This document shows, piece by piece, positions 6,336 to 10,502 of a stretch of DNA of 10,502 nt. A program made the position numbers and the translations under genes. Location: NCBI RefSeq assembly GCF_031082345.1, contig NZ_JAVHLH010000082.1, positions 1 to 10,502 on the forward strand, given 5' to 3'. Source of the stretch: Brevundimonas sp. (GTDB lineage: Bacteria; Pseudomonadota; Alphaproteobacteria; Caulobacterales; Caulobacteraceae). Below the pieces are notes generated by a model. That model did not search any database. It had not been told where the DNA came from and saw nothing but the letters and a program-made list of their open reading frames with translations. The number at the start of each line of letters is the position of its first letter. Within the stretch, counting starts at the first letter, position 1.

Positions 6336-8117
6336 ATGAAGCAGTTCTTCCTGACGATGCTCGGCGTGTTCGCCGGCCTGGTGCTGTTCTTCGTCATCGT
6401 GCCGGTCGTGCTGATCACGATCGCGGTCGGATCGGCGTCGTCCAAAGCGCCGACCCCCTCGAACACCGTGCTCGAACTGGACCTGCGCGAGGGCGTGACC
6501 GATCAGGCGCCGACCAATCCGTTCGCCATGTTCGGCGGGGGCGGCCTGTCCACCCTGCAGATCGTCGACACCCTGGCCCAGGCCGAGGACGACGGCCGGG
6601 TCAAGGCGCTGCTGATCCGGCTGCCGGAAGCCGGCATCACGCCTGCCGCCGCCGACGAAATCCGCCAGGCCGTGCGCCGCTTCCGCCGTTCCGGCAAGGT
6701 CGTCATCGCCCACGCCCAGGGCTTCCAGCCGGTCGGCGCCGCCGTCTCCAGCTACATGATCGGGGCCTCGGCCTCGGAACTGTGGATGCAGAACACCTCC
6801 AGCTTCCAGCTGACGGGCTTCTCGACCGAGTCGATCTTCCTCGGTCGCGCCTTCGAGAAATACGGCGTCAACGCCGAGTTCGAGCAGCGCTACGAATACA
6901 AGAACGCCGTCAATGAGCTCACCGAGAGCGACTACACTCCGGCCCACCGCGAGGCGATGGCGGCGTGGATGACCTCCATCTACACCTCGGCCCTGGCCAA
7001 TGCGGCGCAGGACCGCAAGGTGACGCCGCAGGCGCTGCGCGCGACCATCGAGGCGGGCCCGCACACCTCGGCCCAGGCGCTGCAACGCCGCCTGATCGAC
7101 AAGGTCGGCCAGGTCGAGGAAGCCGAAGCCGAGGCGAAGCGTCGCGCCGGCCGGGGCGCCAGCATCCTGGAGTTCGGCGATTACGCTTCGTCCAAGGGCG
7201 AGCGCGCCGGTTCGGGCCGCAACGCCATCGCCATCGTCGGCGGCGAAGGGGCCATCATGACCGGCACCGGCGGCAACGCCGATCCGTTCGGCGGCGGCTC
7301 CTCGATCATGTCCGATGATCTCGCCGAGGCCATCTATGACGCCATCGAGGACGACTCGGTGAAGGCCATCGTGTTCCGCGTTTCGTCGCCCGGCGGCTCG
7401 CCGGACGCGTCGGAGCAGATTCTGGCCGCGGTCCGCGCGGCCAAGGCGGCCGGCAAGCCGGTGGTCGTGTCGATGGGCGACTATGCCGCGTCCGGCGGTT
7501 ACTGGATCAGTTCGGAAGCCAACTGGATCGTGGCCCAGCCCTCGACCCTGACCGGCTCGATCGGCGTGTACGGTGGCAAGCTGGTGCTGGCCGACGCGCT
7601 CGGGCGCTTCGGCATCGACATGCGCAACCTCACCGTCGGCGGCGGATACGCCGACGCCTTCTCGCCGTCCGAGCCGTTCGACGCCGCCGACCGCACCGCC
7701 TTCGCGGCCTCCATCGACCGCACCTACGAGGAGTTCATCGCCCGCGTCGCCCGCGGCCGGAGCCTGCCGCCCGCCCGGGTGCGCGAGATCGCCCGCGGAC
7801 GCGTCTGGACCGGCGCCCAGGCCAAGGCCCTCGGCCTGGTGGACCAGTTGGGCGGCCTGGAGGAGGCCATCGCCAAGGCCCGTCAGCTGGCCGAGATTCC
7901 CACCGACGAGTCCGTCCGTTTCAAACGCTATCCGGAATCGAAGTCCCCGTTCGCGGCCCTGTCCGACATGTTCGGGGTTTCGGGCGAGGCGGCGCGGGTC
8001 CTGATCGGCATCGGCGGGATCATGGACGATCCGGAGGCCGAGGCCGCCGTGCGCCGGCTTCAGGCCGAGCGGGCGCGGGCCTCGGGCGCCACGGTGCTGG
8101 CCGATCAGCCGTACTGA
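6336..8117 (+). CDS. sppA: Signal peptide peptidase SppA, 67K type (peptidase S49)
   Basis: Membrane-bound serine protease that degrades signal peptides left in the inner membrane after cleavage by signal peptidase. The protein has 593 residues, close to the 618 of E. coli SppA, with the duplicated S49 architecture. One transmembrane helix (about 4-32) anchors it, then come an N-terminal S49 half (about 80-290) and a C-terminal S49 half (about 325-540). The Ser/Lys dyad is intact: Lys189 in [17 protein letters not shown] of the first half, and Ser386 in [12 protein letters not shown] of the second, 197 residues apart (200 in E. coli). TGSIGVYGG follows as expected. I chose the ATG at 6336 because it begins directly at the membrane anchor (MKQFFLTML), although no strong ribosome site is visible. 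Divergent from panD. The next gene starts 109 nt downstream. Confidence 0.97.
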   Translation: MKQFFLTMLGVFAGLVLFFVIVPVVLITIAVGSASSKAPTPSNTVLELDLREGVTDQAPTNPFAMFGGGGLSTLQIVDTLAQAEDDGRVKALLIRLPEAGITPAAADEIRQAVRRFRRSGKVVIAHAQGFQPVGAAVSSYMIGASASELWMQNTSSFQLTGFSTESIFLGRAFEKYGVNAEFEQRYEYKNAVNELTESDYTPAHREAMAAWMTSIYTSALANAAQDRKVTPQALRATIEAGPHTSAQALQRRLIDKVGQVEEAEAEAKRRAGRGASILEFGDYASSKGERAGSGRNAIAIVGGEGAIMTGTGGNADPFGGGSSIMSDDLAEAIYDAIEDDSVKAIVFRVSSPGGSPDASEQILAAVRAAKAAGKPVVVSMGDYAASGGYWISSEANWIVAQPSTLTGSIGVYGGKLVLADALGRFGIDMRNLTVGGGYADAFSPSEPFDAADRTAFAASIDRTYEEFIARVARGRSLPPARVREIARGRVWTGAQAKALGLVDQLGGLEEAIAKARQLAEIPTDESVRFKRYPESKSPFAALSDMFGVSGEAARVLIGIGGIMDDPEAEAAVRRLQAERARASGATVLADQPY

Positions 8118-8151
8118 ACAGCGACAATCGGACACTCGCCTGTGAGGCGGC

Positions 8152-8164
8152 CGGTCATTGACCG
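8152..8164. repeat. Short palindrome downstream of sppA
   Basis: CGGTCA and TGACCG (8152-8157 and 8159-8164) form a perfect 6-bp inverted repeat around one central base. It lies between sppA and the next gene, 30 nt before a second, stronger hairpin. It could be an operator or part of a processing or termination structure. No T-run follows. Confidence 0.4.
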
Positions 8165-8194
8165 TTCACCTTGATGGACCGACATTCGGAGTTG

Positions 8195-8212
8195 AGCGTT
8201 GTTCGCAACGCT
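8195..8212 (+). promoter_or_regulatory. UUCG-capped hairpin just before the ribosome site
   Basis: AGCGTTG (8195-8201) and CAACGCT (8206-8212) pair perfectly around a TTCG loop. The hairpin ends two bases before the AGAGG ribosome site (8215-8219) of the small membrane-protein gene. It could stabilise the 5' end of the message, affect its translation, or separate it from sppA. It lacks the T-run of a terminator. Confidence 0.5.
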
Positions 8213-8226
8213 ACAGAGGTGAAGCC

Positions 8227-8550
8227 ATGACCCAGTCCGACCGCCTGATCTTCGGCTCCGGCCCTTCCGCCCGCCGACCCGCCAATGGGTTCGTGGCGTC
8301 CGTGATGTGGCTGGGCGGACTGGTCGCTACCTTGGCCGCCATGGCGGTCGGCGCAGTTCTGGCGGTGTTCACCGCCGCCGCCGTGGCCGTGATCGCGCTG
8401 TTCGCGGGGGCCCTGGTCTTCCTCGCCGGACTCGCCCTGCGCACCCGGCGGACCCTGTCGGTCCGCCGCCGGCGCGGCGACGACGTGATCGAGGCCCGCA
8501 AGGTCGACGGGACCTGGGTGGCTTACGGCTGGGAGCGTCCGGGCCGCTAG
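8227..8550 (+). CDS. Small two-helix membrane protein, function unknown
   Basis: A 107-residue protein that I cannot assign to a named family. Its cytoplasm-like N-terminus (1-23) is followed by two adjacent Ala/Val/Leu-rich membrane helices (about 24-45 and 48-70), a strongly basic stretch (LRTRRTLSVRRRR, 71-83), and a soluble tail (DDVIEARKVDGTWVAYGWE) that looks like a short folded strand pair. The positive patch after helix 2 predicts that both ends are cytoplasmic. The ATG at 8227 has AGAGG seven bases upstream. A TTG at 8158 in frame would add 23 residues and is less likely. Its TAG stop directly abuts the ATG of the amidase gene, which suggests translational coupling and perhaps a shared role in envelope maintenance. 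That role is an inference from position only. Confidence 0.85.
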   Translation: MTQSDRLIFGSGPSARRPANGFVASVMWLGGLVATLAAMAVGAVLAVFTAAAVAVIALFAGALVFLAGLALRTRRTLSVRRRRGDDVIEARKVDGTWVAYGWERPGR

Positions 8551-9312
8551 ATGCTGGTCGTCCGGGACGCGCCGTCGCCCAATTTCGACCAGCGACGGGG
8601 TCCGCCCGACATGCTGGTGCTGCACTACACCGGCATGCCCGCGGCCGACGAGGCGATCGCCCGCCTGCGCGATCCCGAGGCGAAGGTCTCGGCCCACTAT
8701 GTCGTCGACGAGGACGGAACGATCCTGCGGCTGGTGGCCGAGGAACGCCGCGCCTGGCACGCCGGCCGCGGCTCCTGGCAGGGCGAGACCGACTGCAACG
8801 CCGCCTCGATCGGCATCGAGATCGTCAATCCGGGCCACGAGTTCGGCTACCGCGACTTCCCCGGGGCCCAGATCGATGCGGTGATCAGCCTGATCAGCGA
8901 CATCCGCACCCGCTGGACCATTCCCGACGCCCGCATCATCGCCCATTCCGACCTGGCCCCGGACCGCAAGCAGGACCCCGGCGAACGCTTTCCGTGGAAA
9001 CGGCTGGCCTCGCTCGGCCATGGCCTGTGGTTCGAGCCCGCGCCCGAGCGGATCGACGCCCTCGGCGCGCCTCTGGCCGTCGGCGACGAGGGGCTGGGCG
9101 TCGTCGTCCTGCGCGCCGGCCTGCACCGGCTCGGCTACGGCCTGCCGCCCGGCGGCGACTATGACGACGAGACCCGCCTGACCGTCGAGGCCTTCCAGCG
9201 CCATTGGCGGCCGGCGCACGTGGACGGCGTCGCCGACGGCGAAACGCGCGCCACCCTGATGGGGGTGCTGCAGCTGGCGACCGCGGAGAGCGTGACCGGG
9301 GTGCTGAACTAG
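8551..9312 (+). CDS. N-acetylmuramoyl-L-alanine amidase, Amidase_2 plus peptidoglycan-binding domain (AmpD/AmiD type)
   Basis: Zinc amidase that cuts the bond between N-acetylmuramic acid (or its anhydro form) and L-alanine of the stem peptide, as in peptidoglycan recycling. The protein has 253 residues. The Amidase_2 domain (about 1-150) begins with SPNFDQR and LHYTGM. Predicted zinc ligands are His25, His132 (IIAHSDLAP) and Asp142 (KQDPG). Glu90 (GIEIVN) and Lys140 complete the active site. A PG_binding_1 domain occupies about 180-245 (LRAGLHRLGYGL, then TVEAFQRHWRP and VDGVADGETRATL). There is no signal peptide, so a cytoplasmic AmpD-like role in muropeptide recycling, and possibly beta-lactamase control, is plausible. 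The domain order is that of E. coli AmiD, which is exported. The first 20 residues fit the family, so the start abutting the previous stop is right although its ribosome site is weak. A strong hairpin ends the unit. Confidence 0.94.
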   Translation: MLVVRDAPSPNFDQRRGPPDMLVLHYTGMPAADEAIARLRDPEAKVSAHYVVDEDGTILRLVAEERRAWHAGRGSWQGETDCNAASIGIEIVNPGHEFGYRDFPGAQIDAVISLISDIRTRWTIPDARIIAHSDLAPDRKQDPGERFPWKRLASLGHGLWFEPAPERIDALGAPLAVGDEGLGVVVLRAGLHRLGYGLPPGGDYDDETRLTVEAFQRHWRPAHVDGVADGETRATLMGVLQLATAESVTGVLN

Positions 9313-9320
9313 CGACGGCA

Positions 9321-9350
9321 TTCTCCCTCCCCGCTTCGGGGGAGGGAGAA
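9321..9350 (+). terminator. Rho-independent-like hairpin after the amidase gene
   Basis: A perfect 12-bp stem, TTCTCCCTCCCC (9321-9332) with its exact complement (9339-9350), encloses a GCTTCG loop. It starts eight bases after the amidase stop codon and ends 37 bases before rnpB. A T-run is lacking, but the stem begins with TT and ends with AA. It should insulate the amidase transcript from rnpB. Confidence 0.75.
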
Positions 9351-9352
9351 CG

Positions 9353-9381
9353 TTGACCTCAACCCCCATACGGCCCATCTG
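9353..9381 (+). promoter_or_regulatory. Possible rnpB promoter
   Basis: TTGACC (9353-9358) matches the -35 consensus at five positions. The hexamer 17 bases on (CATCTG, 9376-9381) is a weak -10, but a start a few bases later would coincide with the 5' end of the RNase P RNA at about 9388, as expected for a short-leader RNA gene. Confidence 0.4.
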
Positions 9382-9387
9382 TCCCCC

Positions 9388-9766
9388 GTCAGACGGCCGG
9401 GCGGTCGCGGCGGGGGCTTGCTCCCGTCGAGGAAAGTCCGGGCTCCACGGTGAAAAGGCGGCGGATAATTTCCGCCCGGGGCGACCCGAGGGATAGCGCC
9501 ACAGAAAGCAAACCTCCGGCCTCGCGAGGCCGGTAAGGGTGAAAGGGTGGGGTAAGAGCCCACCGCGTGCCTGGCAACAGGGACGGCATGGCAAGCCCCG
9601 CCTGGAGCAAGACCGAATAGGGACGTCGCGCGGTTTCGGCCGCAGGGTTCACCGCCCGAGGCGTCCGGGTAGGTCGCGAGAACCGGTCAGCGATGGCCGG
9701 TCCAGAGGAATGATCGTCGCCGTCTCCGGACGGAACAGAACCCGGCTTACAGGCCGTCTGACCTTT
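9388..9766 (+). ncRNA. rnpB: RNase P RNA, bacterial class A
   Basis: Catalytic RNA of ribonuclease P, which cuts the 5' leaders off tRNA precursors together with the RnpA protein. The ends pair as helix P1: GTCAGACGGCC at 9388-9398 with GGCCGTCTGAC at 9752-9762. The near-invariant core blocks are present in order: GAGGAAAGTCCGGGCTCCAC from 9429, ACAGAAAGCAAAC near 9501, the GGTAAGGGTGAAAGGGTG segment followed by GGTAAGAGCCCACCG near 9530-9566, AGAGGAATGATCGTC near 9704, and ACAGAACCCGGCTTAC at 9735-9750, which pairs back to the first block as helix P4. About 379 nt is normal for alphaproteobacteria. A T-rich end (CCTTTTCC from 9762) follows P1 and probably terminates transcription. Open readings across this stretch on both strands are not genes. 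Confidence 0.97.
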
Positions 9767-9888
9767 TCCTTCTTGTAGGGCCTACCGCTCGCGCCGCGGG
9801 CGCTCGCTGCTTGGGGCCCCCGATGCATGGCTTGGCCGTTAACCTGTTGCATCGCAACATTCATCCACAGCCTGTGTAATACTTAGAT

Positions 9889-9903
9889 GTTCTGTGTATG
9901 TTC
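9889..9903. promoter_or_regulatory. LexA-type SOS box (GTTC-N7-GTTC)
   Basis: GTTC at 9889-9892 and 9900-9903 are separated by seven bases, which is the direct-repeat consensus of LexA in alphaproteobacteria. The repeat extends to ATGTTCTG in both copies. It lies in the AT-rich part of the region upstream of mraZ, about 170 bp before the start codon, where it could overlap a promoter. Confidence 0.45.
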
Positions 9904-9954
9904 TGAAATCTACAGCGTTCGGGGCGACGGCCGAGGTTAACTTCCGTCAACTAA

Positions 9955-9990
9955 TCCCATTGAGACCCATTTCATCCCATGCTATCCCAT
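9955..9990 (-). promoter_or_regulatory. Four tandem MraZ boxes upstream of mraZ
   Basis: On the minus strand the region reads TGGGA-N5-TGGGA-N5-TGGGT-N5-TGGGA. On the plus strand these are TCCCAT at 9955, ACCCAT at 9965, TCCCAT at 9975 and TCCCAT at 9985, exactly 10 bp apart. MraZ of E. coli binds TGGGN repeats spaced by five bases upstream of its own gene and represses the dcw promoter. Four boxes in perfect helical phase, about 85 bp before mraZ, strongly suggest autoregulation here. Confidence 0.85.
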
Positions 9991-10073
9991 ACGTCTGAGT
10001 TGGGGATGAGCGGGCGCGTGAATGCGCTCCAGACGCAGAGGGGCGGATCGAAGGGTCCGAGTTGGGGCAGGGC

Positions 10074-10502
10074 GTGTTTCTCTCGACCTACGAGAAACAA
10101 CTGGACGGCAAGCGCCGACTGCTGATCCCGCAGGAGTTCCGCACGGCCGACAACGGGGCCGAGCACGGCGTCTTCTGCTTCTTCTCGATCGAGTCCGATT
10201 GCCTCGAGGCCGGCGGCGACAAGCTGATGGCCGAATACGTCTCGATGATCGAGGAGCTGCCGTTCGGCGACGACGTGCGCACGGCGCTGGAAGAGACCTT
10301 CTACGCCGGCCAGCGCCCGCTGGCCTATGACGGCGGCGGCCGCATCACCCTGCCGGAACATCTGTGCCAGGACGCCGGACTCGGCGAGGACGTGGTCATC
10401 GTCGGCCTCGGTTCGCGCTTCCAGATCTGGGACCGCGCCCGCTGGAACGCCCGCCGCGACGAACGCCGGGCGCTGGCGCGGCAGGCGGTGCGCGAGCGCG
10501 GC
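10074..10502 (+). CDS. mraZ: Transcriptional regulator MraZ (3' end outside window)
   Basis: First gene of the division and cell-wall cluster, encoding a ring-forming DNA-binding protein of the AbrB/SpoVT fold that controls its own operon. The first 143 residues are visible and the gene runs off the right edge. Two SpoVT/AbrB-like halves each carry the family DxxxR motif: Asp11-Arg15 (DGKRR, then LLIPQEFR) and Asp86-Arg90 (DGGGR, then ITLPEHL). The C-terminal part includes VVIVGLGSRFQIWDRARW. I chose the GTG at 10074 because it gives the family-typical beginning (Met-Phe-Leu-Ser-Thr-Tyr-Glu) and has GGGG six bases upstream. A TTG at 10062 with AAGGG six bases upstream would add four residues and cannot be excluded. 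The upstream MraZ boxes are its likely own binding sites. rsmH, ftsL and ftsI would be expected to follow outside the window. Confidence 0.95.
   Translation, partial: MFLSTYEKQLDGKRRLLIPQEFRTADNGAEHGVFCFFSIESDCLEAGGDKLMAEYVSMIEELPFGDDVRTALEETFYAGQRPLAYDGGGRITLPEHLCQDAGLGEDVVIVGLGSRFQIWDRARWNARRDERRALARQAVRERG

Larger units (their letters stand above)
9768..10073. other. Regulatory region between rnpB and mraZ
   Basis: About 306 bp without a gene. The first 60 bases are GC-rich. The stretch 9838-9990 is clearly AT-richer than the rest of the window and packs regulatory-looking motifs: a GTTGC/GCAAC hairpin (9846-9850 and 9854-9858), a near-consensus DnaA box (TCATCCACA, 9861-9869), the TAATAC/TTAG tract around 9877-9886 that may include a -10, a GTTC-N7-GTTC LexA-type box, a TTAAC at 9937-9941, and four MraZ boxes. 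The remaining bases lead into the mraZ start. This is most simply read as the promoter region of the dcw cluster. Confidence 0.7.

Noticed and set aside
6273..8135. Long minus-strand open reading frame (620 residues) opposite sppA
   Set aside because: sppA has an intact Ser/Lys dyad and family motifs throughout. The opposite reading has no recognisable motif and a biased GC-mirror composition.
8155..9594. Minus-strand open reading frame (479 residues) across the small membrane gene, the amidase and rnpB
   Set aside because: It crosses two well-supported genes, a terminator hairpin and the RNase P RNA, so it cannot be a normal gene.
9539..9864. Short open reading frames inside and after rnpB on both strands
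   Set aside because: The sequence is conserved RNase P RNA up to about 9766. The readings have no ribosome site or protein similarity that I recognise.
9937..9954. Possible CtrA site (TTAA followed by CTAA) upstream of mraZ
   Set aside because: The two elements are 10 bases apart, not the seven of the TTAA-N7-TTAA consensus, and the second half-site is imperfect.
1..10502. Mobile element, phage, CRISPR or defence system
   Set aside because: No transposase, integrase, terminal repeats, spacer arrays or nuclease/helicase modules were found. Base composition and gene content are those of stable core chromosome.

Overview
The window looks like chromosomal, core-genome DNA of a Caulobacterales alphaproteobacterium, with Brevundimonas or Caulobacter as the best guess. 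The reasons are the very high GC, short-spaced convergent and divergent genes, candidate alphaproteobacterial regulatory motifs (an EcfG-type GGAAC-N18-CGTT promoter and a GTTC-N7-GTTC LexA-type box), and the protein flavour of PanD, SppA, MraZ and the SIMPL protein. The genus is inferred from sequence character and was not tested by a search. I see no transposase, integrase, phage gene, CRISPR array or plasmid function.

Layout. (1) 1-1038, minus strand: a free methionine-(R)-sulfoxide reductase followed by a short-chain dehydrogenase that runs off the left edge; the SDR resembles dihydropteridine reductase at its active site. (2) 1303-4299, plus strand: a two-gene unit encoding an exported Sel1-repeat protein (probable lipoprotein) and a secreted right-handed beta-helix protein with an unusual Tyr/Arg/Gly/Trp-rich tail. 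(3) 4297-4369, minus strand: a tRNA with a CAU anticodon, probably tRNA-Ile2, whose 3' end overlaps the beta-helix stop codon. (4) 4572-5381, plus strand: a periplasmic SIMPL/DUF541 protein behind a well-formed general-stress (EcfG/SigT) promoter candidate, closed by a strong hairpin. (5) 5445-6117, minus strand: panD (aspartate 1-decarboxylase) followed by a small membrane protein. (6) 6336-9312, plus strand: sppA (signal peptide peptidase), a small two-helix membrane protein, and an AmpD/AmiD-type muramoyl-alanine amidase with a peptidoglycan-binding domain, closed by a 12-bp terminator hairpin. (7) 9388-9766, plus strand: rnpB, the RNase P RNA. (8) 9768-10502: an unusually AT-rich regulatory region and the start of mraZ, the first gene of the division and cell-wall (dcw) cluster.

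Most of the protein genes concern the envelope: a peptidase that degrades signal peptides, a muropeptide amidase, several exported proteins, and the dcw entry gene. The rest are housekeeping genes (RNase P RNA, tRNA, pantothenate synthesis, methionine repair). The most informative signals lie between genes: four 10-bp-phased MraZ boxes upstream of mraZ, a LexA-type box just ahead of them, and the EcfG-type promoter of the SIMPL gene. I found no convincing new defence or mobile system. The least understood part is the Sel1/beta-helix pair.
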